The position numbers and the translations under genes are program-made. This document shows positions 1 to 5,393 of a stretch of 16,273 nt of DNA, one piece after another. The notes under the pieces were generated by a model. It had not been told where the DNA came from, ran no database searches, and saw nothing but the letters and a program-made list of their open reading frames with translations. This stretch comes from an uncultured Clostridium sp. (GTDB lineage: Bacteria > Bacillota > Clostridia > Christensenellales > Pumilibacteraceae). Each line of letters begins with the position of its first letter. Position 1 is the stretch's first letter. The stretch is taken from positions 1 to 16,273 of the forward strand of contig USKH01000009.1 of the NCBI GenBank assembly GCA_900555125.1, written 5' to 3'.

Positions 1-3
1 CTA

Positions 4-26
4 CAAACAGTCCACCGGACTGTTTG
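4..26. repeat. Perfect 10-bp palindrome with 3-nt loop
   Basis: CAAACAGTCC (4-13), loop ACC (14-16) and GGACTGTTTG (17-26) form a perfect 10-bp hairpin. No T-tract follows on either strand, so it is not a normal terminator. It is probably a dispersed intergenic palindrome, possibly part of a larger element beginning outside the window. Confidence 0.7.
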
Positions 27-120
27 CGGAGCGCGTCGCGCCCGCAACGCTTTGGGGGGTAGGAAGACAAGACGCATTGCGCCTGCAGCGCTTTAATGTG
101 TAAATAGATGCACTATTTTT

Positions 121-155
121 TTGTATGGACAGCCGTCCGTTGACTGTCCATACAA
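121..155. repeat. Perfect 12-bp inverted repeat
   Basis: TTGTATGGACAG (121-132) and CTGTCCATACAA (144-155) are perfect inverted copies around an 11-nt loop. Seven Ts precede the left arm, which would be As after the hairpin on the minus strand, and no T-run follows on the plus strand. It therefore does not look like an intrinsic terminator. A weaker 7-bp inverted repeat follows immediately (156-162 with 173-179). Confidence 0.7.
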
Positions 156-196
156 TTAGAAAATTTACTTTGTTTCTAAAATAATAGCCTTATTCT

Positions 197-220
197 GTAG
201 GGCGGGGGCTTGCTCCCGCC
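197..220 (+). repeat. GTAGGG-headed hairpin repeat, copy 1
   Basis: GTAGGG (197-202) overlaps a GC-rich hairpin. The left arm 201-208 pairs with 213-220 through 8 bp including one G-T pair. The loop is 4 nt. Two further elements in the window have the same design: GTAGGG followed by, or merged with, a short hairpin. Confidence 0.6.
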
Positions 221-258
221 GAACAATCCCTTCGTCTTCTCGTTAACGCTTTAAGTTC

Positions 259-285
259 TCTCCTTGCTCACAAAGGAGGCTTTTT
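259..285 (+). terminator. Possible weak intrinsic terminator
   Basis: CTCCTT (260-265) pairs with AAGGAG (273-278) around a 7-nt loop, with a flanking T-G pair, and GC then TTTTT (281-285) follows. It could end transcription of a gene lying left of the window. The stem is short and sits inside a repeat-rich region, so it may equally be part of a dispersed element. Confidence 0.35.
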
Positions 286-319
286 CAAGGTCATTTGTAT
301 ATGCCGAATTTAAAGCCTC

Positions 320-360
320 GCCCTCCGGGAGAGGTGGCGGCGATAGCCGACGGAGAGGGC
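320..360. repeat. Nested palindrome with CGGC-GATA-GCCG core
   Basis: Outer arms GCCCTC (320-325) and GAGGGC (355-360) enclose an inner hairpin, CGGC (338-341), GATA loop, GCCG (346-349). The purine-rich GGGAGAGG and GGAGAGGG segments in the arms resemble intergenic repeats I associate with gut Clostridia genomes. No coding function is apparent. Confidence 0.45.
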
Positions 361-378
361 TTATTTCCGGTAATTTGC

Positions 379-401
379 GGGCGAACACAGTTCGTCCCTA
401 C
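379..401 (-). repeat. GTAGGG-headed hairpin repeat, copy 2 (inverted)
   Basis: Read on the minus strand this begins GTAGGG (complement of 396-401) and contains a hairpin. Plus-strand arms are 379-386 and 390-397, with an ACA loop at 387-389 and one G-T pair. It is the same design as copies 1 and 3 but in opposite orientation. Confidence 0.6.
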
Positions 402-426
402 CGTGGTTTTGGCTTCATACCAACCC

Positions 427-447
427 GTAGGGGAGACCTGCGGTCTC
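427..447 (+). repeat. GTAGGG-headed hairpin repeat, copy 3
   Basis: GTAGGG (427-432) runs directly into a perfect 6-bp hairpin, GAGACC (433-438), loop TGC, GGTCTC (442-447). The arm sequences differ from copies 1 and 2 while the GTAGGG head and small loop are kept. This is what compensatory divergence of a structured repeat would look like. Confidence 0.6.
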
Positions 448-567
448 ACGTATAACAATCCCACCGTCCTTTCGACTGTTCTCATTGCCTCTATGCTAAT
501 AAGCCCTAACTACGTAGCAACTAATCATCCTTTTAATGAAGCTATGGCGGTGTACCCGTCAATCTTC

Positions 568-596
568 TTGACAAATGCGGGCGGCAAGTGTATAAT
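568..596 (+). promoter_or_regulatory. Consensus sigma-A promoter of guaA
   Basis: TTGACA (568-573) and TATAAT (591-596) match both consensus boxes exactly with an ideal 17-bp spacer. Transcription would start near 603, giving a leader of about 66 nt before guaA. Confidence 0.9.
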
Positions 597-613
597 ATCT
601 GCCGTAAGAGTAT

Positions 614-635
614 TTTTCGCCGAAAAAGGCGAAAA
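614..635 (+). promoter_or_regulatory. Hairpin in the guaA leader
   Basis: TTTTCGCC (614-621) pairs perfectly with GGCGAAAA (628-635) around a 6-nt loop, about 11 nt after the predicted transcription start. It is not followed by a T-run, so it is more likely a 5' stabilising or regulatory stem than a terminator. The leader is too short for a complete purine riboswitch. Confidence 0.5.
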
Positions 636-668
636 CGACGCAAACGAAAAAGTTTTTTGGAGTGTGTT

Positions 669-2207
669 ATGAAAAATCAATTGGTACTCGTAGTCGATTT
701 CGGCGGTCAGTACAATCAGCTGATCGTGCGCAGAGTGCGTAATCTCGGAGTATATGCCGAAATGGTATCCGCGGATATTACTGCGGAAAAAATTCACGAA
801 AAGAATCCTATCGGTATAATTTTTACCGGCGGACCCGCAAGCGTGTTCGGCGAGGACTCGCCAAAGGTTACGGAAGAAATTTACAAACTCGGAATCCCGC
901 TTCTCGGTATTTGCTACGGTATGCAACTTATTGCTCATCAGCTGGGCGGTGAAGTGGTTCACGCCGACGCAAGCCTGCGCGAATATGGAAAAACTACCGT
1001 TAATTATGAAAAGAGCGTTATTTTCGACGGTGTTTCCACACCCAATCAATGCTGGATGAGCCACACCGATCAGGTAAAACGCGTTCCCGACGCATTCAGA
1101 GTTACGGCATATACGCACTCGTGCGGAGTAGCCGCTTACGAATGCCCCGAACGTAAAATATACGGCGTTCAATTCCATCCCGAAGTAGTGCATACGATAA
1201 ACGGTAACGATATTCTGAAAAATTTTCTGTATAAAGTTTGCGGGGCGACAGGAGACTGGCACATGTCCGACTTTGCCGAAAAGCAGATTGCGGCAATACG
1301 CGAAAAAGTGGGTAGCGGAAAAGTTCTGTGCGGCATGAGCGGCGGCGTTGACAGCGCGGTTGCGGCAACGCTTATTCATAAAGCGGTGGGCGACAATCTC
1401 ACCTGCATTTTCGTGGATCACGGTCTGTTGCGTAAAAACGAGGCGGACGAGGTTATGCGCGTATTCAAAGAAGAACGCGGCATGAACCTCATTAAAGTGG
1501 ACGCAAGCAATCTGTTCTTAAAACAGCTTCAGGGCGTTCGCGAACCCGAAAAGAAGCGTAAAATCATCGGAAAGGCGTTTATCGACGTGTTCTCCGAGGA
1601 AGCTAAAAAGCTTGGCAAAGTAGACTTTCTCGTGCAGGGAACCATTTATCCCGACGTTATCGAAAGCGGACTGGGCAAAAGCGCGGTTATAAAAAGCCAT
1701 CACAACGTCGGCGGGCTTCCGTCGGTTGTCGATTTCAAGGAGATAATCGAACCGCTTCGACTGCTGTTTAAGGACGAAGTGCGTCAGCTTGGTCTCGAAC
1801 TCGGTTTGCCCGAGAACATAGTGTTCCGTCAACCCTTCCCCGGTCCAGGTCTTGCCGTTCGTATTATAGGGAATATCACGCGCGCAAAAATAAGCATTTT
1901 GCAAGACGCCGACTGGATTTTCCGCGAGGAGATAGCAAAAGCCGGGCTGGATCGTGAAATCTGGCAGTATTTTGCGGTGCTTACGGGAATGCGTTCGGTG
2001 GGTGTAATGGGCGACGAGCGTACCTACGACTACACTATTGCGCTTCGCGCGGTTACCAGCGTGGACGGTATGACAGCCGACTGGGCGGATATTCCGCACG
2101 ATGTGCTGGTTAAAATTTCGTCGCGTATCGTAAACGAAGTAAAACACGTAAACCGCGTGGTTTACGACATCACTTCCAAGCCCCCGGCAACCATAGAGTG
2201 GGAGTGA
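669..2207 (+). CDS. guaA: GMP synthase, glutamine-hydrolysing
   Basis: This enzyme converts XMP to GMP using ATP and glutamine, the last step of guanine nucleotide synthesis, in the cytoplasm. The 512-residue length is normal for the bacterial single-chain enzyme. An N-terminal class I glutamine amidotransferase domain carries the nucleophile Cys82 (GICYGMQ) with His170 and Glu172 (QFHPE). The ATP pyrophosphatase domain follows with the PP-loop SGGVDS at 224-229. The C-terminal dimerisation domain ends in the usual KPPATIEWE. The frame is open upstream to 588, but the ATG at 669 is chosen: GGAG (659-662) lies 6 nt before it and homologous proteins begin here. The gene stands alone, with its own promoter and a hairpin terminator at 2275-2308. 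Confidence 0.97.
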   Translation: MKNQLVLVVDFGGQYNQLIVRRVRNLGVYAEMVSADITAEKIHEKNPIGIIFTGGPASVFGEDSPKVTEEIYKLGIPLLGICYGMQLIAHQLGGEVVHADASLREYGKTTVNYEKSVIFDGVSTPNQCWMSHTDQVKRVPDAFRVTAYTHSCGVAAYECPERKIYGVQFHPEVVHTINGNDILKNFLYKVCGATGDWHMSDFAEKQIAAIREKVGSGKVLCGMSGGVDSAVAATLIHKAVGDNLTCIFVDHGLLRKNEADEVMRVFKEERGMNLIKVDASNLFLKQLQGVREPEKKRKIIGKAFIDVFSEEAKKLGKVDFLVQGTIYPDVIESGLGKSAVIKSHHNVGGLPSVVDFKEIIEPLRLLFKDEVRQLGLELGLPENIVFRQPFPGPGLAVRIIGNITRAKISILQDADWIFREEIAKAGLDREIWQYFAVLTGMRSVGVMGDERTYDYTIALRAVTSVDGMTADWADIPHDVLVKISSRIVNEVKHVNRVVYDITSKPPATIEWE

Positions 2208-2217
2208 TATAAAGCCG

Positions 2218-2245
2218 TTTACAAACCTATTTCCAAAATTAGTAT
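2218..2245 (+). promoter_or_regulatory. Weak candidate promoter after guaA
   Basis: TTTACA (2218-2223) and TAGTAT (2240-2245) are separated by 16 bp. Both boxes are imperfect. If used, transcription would start near 2252 and run through the hairpin at 2275-2308 before reaching the membrane protein gene. Confidence 0.3.
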
Positions 2246-2274
2246 GGATTTTTCTGAGAAATAAAGCTCACTTT

Positions 2275-2308
2275 TCGCCATGCACAGCATATGTGTGTGG
2301 CGATTTTT
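2275..2308 (+). terminator. Intrinsic terminator between guaA and the membrane gene
   Basis: Arms 2275-2286 and 2292-2303 form a 12-bp stem with two internal G-T pairs and a 5-nt loop, followed by TTTTT (2304-2308). The T-run ends only 2 nt before the ribosome binding site AGGAG (2311-2315) of the next gene. Transcription reaching that gene must therefore read through this hairpin, so it may act as an attenuator as well as the guaA terminator. Confidence 0.8.
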
Positions 2309-2323
2309 ATAGGAGAAAATAAA

Positions 2324-3103
2324 ATGGACGAACAGAAACAAAAGAAAAAATTGAAAATTCCCGGCGAATTAGCCTATTTTGCGGCAATTATCTTGTTGTC
2401 GTTTGCCGTAGCAATGCTGACGAGCGCGAATTTCGGAATTTCAATGATAGTGGCACCGGCGTATCTATTAAGCATAAAAACAGGCTTTTTAAGCTTCGGT
2501 CAAGCCGAATATGTAATTCAGGCGGGCGTATTCATAGTGCTTTGTATAGCATTGCGGAAATTCAAACTTGTGTATTTAAGTTCGTTCGTGACCTGCCTTA
2601 TTTACGGCGCTGCGCTCGATTTATGGCGACTTTTGCCCTGTTTCGATCCTGCGGTAACGCAGCCGGGGAGCATGGATTTGTGGCTCAGAATAGTAATGTT
2701 TGTTGCGGGCGTAATGCTTACCGCATTTTCGGTTGCGCTGTTTTTCAAGACGTATTTGTATCCGCAGGTGTACGACTTCTTTTCCAAAGCCGTTTCGAGT
2801 AAATACGGAATTAAAATTTCGGTGTTCAAAACGGCATTCGATTTGACCTGCCTTACCGCAAGTGTGATAATGACGTATTGCTTTTTCGGCAAGCTCGTGG
2901 GCGTTAATTGGGGAACGCTCGTTATGGCGGTAGTCAACGGGACGCTTATCGGATTTTTCTCGTCCGCGCTTGACAAAATTTGCGATTTTACACCGATTTT
3001 CGGTAAATTTTCCGCGTTGTTTGTGCTTGATAAAAAAGAAGTGCCGGGTGAAAATAAACAACCGCAAGCCGAAGGAAAGCAAGCGGAAAGTATGCGGGAC
3101 TGA
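2324..3103 (+). CDS. DUF6198 / YczE-YitT-like multi-pass membrane protein
   Basis: This is a 259-residue integral membrane protein of unknown function. Hydrophobic segments lie at about 16-35, 38-52, 62-79, 83-104, 120-141, 168-187 and 196-214, with a charged cytoplasmic-looking N-terminus (MDEQKQKKK) and a polar Lys/Gln/Glu-rich tail from about 236. Segments ANFGISMIVAPAY (35-47) and FGQAEY (58-63), and the glycine-bearing GVNWGT near 193, match my recollection of the DUF6198 and YczE-type families; no function is established for them. The ATG at 2324 is chosen over the in-frame upstream ATG at 2291, because AGGAG lies 8 nt before it and the upstream ATG falls in the terminator stem. It is probably monocistronic, bounded by hairpins at 2275-2308 and 3141-3177. 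Confidence 0.8.
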   Translation: MDEQKQKKKLKIPGELAYFAAIILLSFAVAMLTSANFGISMIVAPAYLLSIKTGFLSFGQAEYVIQAGVFIVLCIALRKFKLVYLSSFVTCLIYGAALDLWRLLPCFDPAVTQPGSMDLWLRIVMFVAGVMLTAFSVALFFKTYLYPQVYDFFSKAVSSKYGIKISVFKTAFDLTCLTASVIMTYCFFGKLVGVNWGTLVMAVVNGTLIGFFSSALDKICDFTPIFGKFSALFVLDKKEVPGENKQPQAEGKQAESMRD

Positions 3104-3140
3104 CGGGCGTGTTTTTCGCGGTAGTATCGATAGTATAATA

Positions 3141-3177
3141 AAAAAGCCGTTCTTTAAATAACAAAGAGCGGCTTTTT
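3141..3177. terminator. Bidirectional intrinsic terminator
   Basis: AAAAAGCCGTTCTTT (3141-3155) pairs with 3163-3177 in a 15-bp stem with one G-T pair and a 7-nt loop. The arms carry A- and T-runs that serve both strands. It lies between the converging membrane protein gene (plus) and XRE gene (minus). Confidence 0.9.
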
Positions 3178-3189
3178 GTCTTTATAAGT

Positions 3190-3396
3190 TTAATAATCCG
3201 ATCGTCCGAGCAGATAGTCCACGCTGACACCGAATAAATCTGCGATTTTAAGCAGCATGTCGAAGTCGCATTCGCGCTGACCGCATTCCCAGTATGAAAT
3301 CTGGCGCACGGAAACACCCAGTTTTTCGGCAAGCATAATGCGAGTCAACGCTTTTTCGTGCCGTAAATATGAAATTCTTTCCGAAAACTTGTTCAT
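3190..3396 (-). CDS. Small XRE-family transcriptional repressor
   Basis: This 68-residue protein is essentially one lambda-repressor-type helix-turn-helix domain. The positioning helix is TRIMLAEKLGVS (18-29), the recognition helix is about VRQISYWECGQ (30-40), and it ends DLFGVSVDYLLGRSDY, the usual end of the XRE fold. The frame extends upstream to 3570, but homology to the fold begins at the ATG at 3396. No ribosome binding site precedes that ATG; a TAAAAT box ends 7 nt before it, so the mRNA may be leaderless. Two copies of the dyad AACAAATTGTT lie just upstream, one inside the spacer of a strong divergent promoter. The natural reading is a repressor that controls itself and the divergent transcript. 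The ligand or inducing signal is unknown. Confidence 0.85.
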   Translation of the reverse strand: MNKFSERISYLRHEKALTRIMLAEKLGVSVRQISYWECGQRECDFDMLLKIADLFGVSVDYLLGRSDY

Positions 3397-3403
3397 ATAC
3401 AAA

Positions 3404-3409
3404 ATTTTA
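3404..3409 (-). promoter_or_regulatory. Candidate -10 box of the XRE gene
   Basis: On the minus strand TAAAAT (complement of 3404-3409) ends 7 nt before the ATG at 3396. A start at the usual distance would fall on or next to the A of the ATG. No good -35 box is seen at 17-18 bp, so this promoter would be weak or activated, comparable to lambda PRM. Confidence 0.4.
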
Positions 3410-3423
3410 GAACAAATTGTTCC
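3409..3423. promoter_or_regulatory. XRE operator copy 1
   Basis: This dyad is GAACAA-A-TTGTTC (3410-3422), centred at 3416. It abuts the candidate -10 box of the XRE gene and lies 8 bp upstream of the -35 box of the divergent promoter. It shares 14 of 15 bases with the copy centred at 3445. Confidence 0.7.
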
Positions 3424-3430
3424 AAAATAC

Positions 3431-3459
3431 TTGACATGGAACAAATTGTTCCGTATAAT
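3431..3459 (+). promoter_or_regulatory. Consensus promoter containing an operator in its spacer
   Basis: TTGACA (3431-3436) and TATAAT (3454-3459) are exact consensus boxes with a 17-bp spacer. The spacer is almost entirely filled by the operator 3438-3452. Transcription would start near 3466, rightwards. This is a strong promoter designed to be shut off by a protein binding between the boxes. Confidence 0.85.
3438..3452. promoter_or_regulatory. XRE operator copy 2
   Basis: GGAACAA-A-TTGTTCC is a perfect 15-bp dyad centred at 3445, 29 bp from the centre of copy 1. It sits between the -35 and -10 boxes of the rightward promoter, a typical repressor position. Confidence 0.75.
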
Positions 3460-3465
3460 ATTATC

Positions 3466-3605
3466 GTAACATTTGAAAATTCTATTCGCAAAAGTATTAT
3501 TTGAGTTTTCGGACGGATTAAGCGGATAGACGCAAAGTATAAAAGGAAGAAAAGAGATATTCACCACCATGCTGCGGACGGTATACTATCGTCTGCGGCT
3601 TTTTT
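3466..3605 (+). ncRNA. Candidate ~140-nt orphan transcript (sRNA or small-peptide mRNA)
   Basis: A consensus promoter (3431-3459) and an intrinsic terminator (3571-3605) delimit this short unit, which contains no convincing gene. The best start codons are ATG 3569 (14 codons, ending in the terminator T-tract, poor ribosome site spacing) and TTG 3473 (18 codons, no ribosome site). A GGAAG (3545-3549) is present but no ATG, GTG or TTG follows at the right distance. A regulatory RNA is the simplest reading; a very small peptide with a rare start codon cannot be excluded. Confidence 0.5.
3571..3605 (+). terminator. Intrinsic terminator of the orphan transcript
   Basis: GCTGCGGACG (3571-3580) pairs with 3590-3599 in a 10-bp stem with two G-T pairs and a 9-nt loop, followed by six Ts (3600-3605). 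The next promoter's -35 box starts 9 bp later, insulating the glycosidase gene from the upstream transcript. Confidence 0.85.
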
Positions 3606-3614
3606 ATTTTTAGG

Positions 3615-3643
3615 TTGACTTTAGAGAAAAAATCAGATATAAT
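3615..3643 (+). promoter_or_regulatory. Promoter of the GH32 gene
   Basis: TTGACT (3615-3620) and TATAAT (3638-3643) are separated by 17 bp, predicting a start near 3650. The leader of about 67 nt contains a direct repeat of TGCGGCG (3664-3670 and 3676-3682) and a possible imperfect stem, 3661-3667 with 3680-3686. No clear operator is seen. Confidence 0.8.
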
Positions 3644-3716
3644 GTAGACATATTTAAAAGTCTTGCGGCGAAAAATGCGGCGAGACAAAAGGAACGATTA
3701 CGGAAAAGAGGGATTT

Positions 3717-5282
3717 ATGATTAAAAAATACGTGGAAAAAAGATATATTCTGCTACCGGTGGAAGGCGGTGCGCAAACGACGAAAATCAGGTTTTACAAA
3801 GGCGACGGCGAGGAGAAAAAACTTGTTTTTGACCTCGACTGTAAGTTGGCGCAAGGAAAAAGCGATTTTGTTGCGTGTTACGACGCGCGCGAATTTCTCG
3901 GAAAAAAGGTCTATTTCGAGTACGAAGACGGCTTGGATATTACTCAGAGCGACGACAAAGTTTTGCCCGACAAGGACAAGCTGCGCCCGTTTGTGCATTT
4001 TACGCCCGAAGTGGGGTGGAACAACGACCCCAACGGTATGATTGAGTACGACGGCGAATATCATATGTTTTACCAGTTCAATCCGTGCGGACGAGATTGG
4101 GGAAACATGCACTGGGGACACGCTGTAAGCCGCGATATGTTGTCGTGGGAGGAAAAGGAAATCGCGCTTTTCCCGGACCAAAACGGAACTATGTTTTCTG
4201 GCTCGGCGACAGAGGATACGCGCAACCTTTCGGGACTTAAAAAAGGCGATAAAAATCCGCTTTTACTGTTTTATACGGCTGCGGGCGGCACAAGCGAGTT
4301 GTCGATGGGAAAGCCGTTTACGCAAAGACTTGCGTATTCGACAGACGGAGGTAAAACTTTTATAAAGCACGATGGAAAGCCGATAATAGACTTTATTGCG
4401 GAAGGCAATCGCGACCCGAAAGTAGTTTGGGCGGAAGAAATTGACGCGTACTTGCTTGCGCTGTATCTTACCGGCAACGATTATGCTCTGTTTACGTCGG
4501 AAAATCTGCTTGACTGGACGTTTTTGCAAAAAATAAAAATAGACGGCGAAAACGAATGCCCCGATGTTTACGCATTTAAGAAAGAGAATAAAATATACCG
4601 CGCGATAATCGGCGCTGCCGACAGGTACGTTATAGGCGAGTTTTCGGACGGAAAATTCAAACAGATTACCGGTGTGAAACAGCTTAATTATCCCGGTCGG
4701 ACGACGGACGGCTTGCCACGCTCGTACGCCGCACAGAGTTTTTCGGGAACGGACGGCAGAATTGTGAGGATAAGCTGGCACAATATCGGCTCTCCCCGAG
4801 CGTACGGCGCAAGCGAAATGAGTCTGCCTCAGGAAATTACGCTTTGCGGGCAAGGTAAAGATATGTATCTGAAAATTCAGCCCGCCGCCGAAACCGAAAA
4901 ATTGTACGAAAGCGAGATTTTGCGCGAAAACATTGCGCCGGGCGAAAAAATCCGCTTTGATCTTAAAAAACGCGCATACCGAATAGAGATAAAAAGCGAC
5001 AGTACGGAATTCTGCCTTGACGCATTCGGATTGGAAATGCGCGGCAACGCAAAAAATAACCGGCTTACGGCAGGCGACGCGATAATTCCGCTGGACGGCG
5101 ACAAGACCGATATAATTGCGATTTTCGACAAATGTTCGGTTGAAATTTATGTCGACGGCGGCAAGAGGTTTACGACCGTTTCGCACGAATGCAATTACGA
5201 CCGCGCCGATCTTGAGTTCAGATCGGGCGGAAAAACGCAGAAATTGTCCGTAATCGAGCTTAAAAATCTTTTTGCGGAATAA
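3717..5282 (+). CDS. Glycoside hydrolase family 32 (beta-fructosidase / fructan hydrolase)
   Basis: GH32 enzymes cleave beta-fructosidic bonds in sucrose, inulin or levan with retention. The 521-residue protein has an N-terminal beta-domain (about 8-80) resembling DUF4980 of levanase-like enzymes, a five-bladed propeller, and a C-terminal beta-sandwich (about 410-521) with the usual DKCSVEIYVDGG. All three catalytic motifs are intact: WNNDPNG with nucleophile Asp104, RDP (232-234) with the transition-state Asp233, and EC with acid/base Glu280. No signal peptide is present, so it is probably cytoplasmic and acts on imported fructosides. The ATG at 3717 is preferred over in-frame upstream starts (3663, 3675), because GAGGG lies just before it and the family fold begins here. 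Substrate cannot be fixed from sequence. No sucrose or fructan transporter or fructokinase lies beside it. Confidence 0.9.
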   Translation: MIKKYVEKRYILLPVEGGAQTTKIRFYKGDGEEKKLVFDLDCKLAQGKSDFVACYDAREFLGKKVYFEYEDGLDITQSDDKVLPDKDKLRPFVHFTPEVGWNNDPNGMIEYDGEYHMFYQFNPCGRDWGNMHWGHAVSRDMLSWEEKEIALFPDQNGTMFSGSATEDTRNLSGLKKGDKNPLLLFYTAAGGTSELSMGKPFTQRLAYSTDGGKTFIKHDGKPIIDFIAEGNRDPKVVWAEEIDAYLLALYLTGNDYALFTSENLLDWTFLQKIKIDGENECPDVYAFKKENKIYRAIIGAADRYVIGEFSDGKFKQITGVKQLNYPGRTTDGLPRSYAAQSFSGTDGRIVRISWHNIGSPRAYGASEMSLPQEITLCGQGKDMYLKIQPAAETEKLYESEILRENIAPGEKIRFDLKKRAYRIEIKSDSTEFCLDAFGLEMRGNAKNNRLTAGDAIIPLDGDKTDIIAIFDKCSVEIYVDGGKRFTTVSHECNYDRADLEFRSGGKTQKLSVIELKNLFAE

Positions 5283-5393
5283 ACGGAAAATGTGCTTACG
5301 GAGAGGGTTGCGGGGAATAAAGTCCTGCGATTATAGTGCTGCATATTATTCTTTGTGGTAAACTTATCGTAGTAAAAAGAGAGGAAGCGCAAC

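Larger units (their letters stand above)
1..567. other. Gene-free region rich in palindromic repeats
   Basis: No credible gene is seen here. Open frames such as the plus-strand one from 295 to 672 are readings through palindromic repeat sequence, lack a ribosome binding site, and run across the guaA promoter. The stretch instead holds at least six hairpin or inverted-repeat elements, listed separately, plus two related GC-rich stretches (about 37-57 and 84-104) that share a ...gcGCC..GC..CGCTTT pattern. It reads as an accumulation site for short dispersed intergenic repeats, which are common in gut Clostridia genomes. That last statement is recollection of such genomes, not something tested here. 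Confidence 0.6.

Noticed and set aside
121..155. 12-bp inverted repeat as an intrinsic terminator
   Set aside because: The T-run is on the wrong side: Ts precede the stem on the plus strand and become As after it on the minus strand.
597..668. Purine riboswitch or T-box in the guaA leader
   Set aside because: The leader is only about 66 nt from the predicted start and lacks the three-way junction pattern of purine riboswitches and the T-box sequence.
295..672. Plus-strand open frame of 125 codons left of guaA
   Set aside because: It translates through palindromic repeats, has no ribosome binding site and runs over the consensus guaA promoter.
525..1421. Minus-strand open frame of 298 codons antisense to guaA
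   Set aside because: It is a shadow of guaA, covers the guaA promoter and gives no recognisable protein.
3397..3570. N-terminal extension of the XRE protein to an upstream ATG at 3570
   Set aside because: The extension has no homology to the XRE fold and would read through both operators and the divergent promoter.
3569..3613. 14-codon ORF starting at the ATG before the orphan-transcript terminator
   Set aside because: The nearest GGAAG is about 19 nt upstream and the ORF lies inside the terminator hairpin and T-tract. I kept the locus as a candidate RNA and only mention the ORF.
5308..5330. Hairpin between the GH32 and Asp-box genes as a terminator
   Set aside because: The stem is 7 bp with two G-T pairs and no T-run follows.
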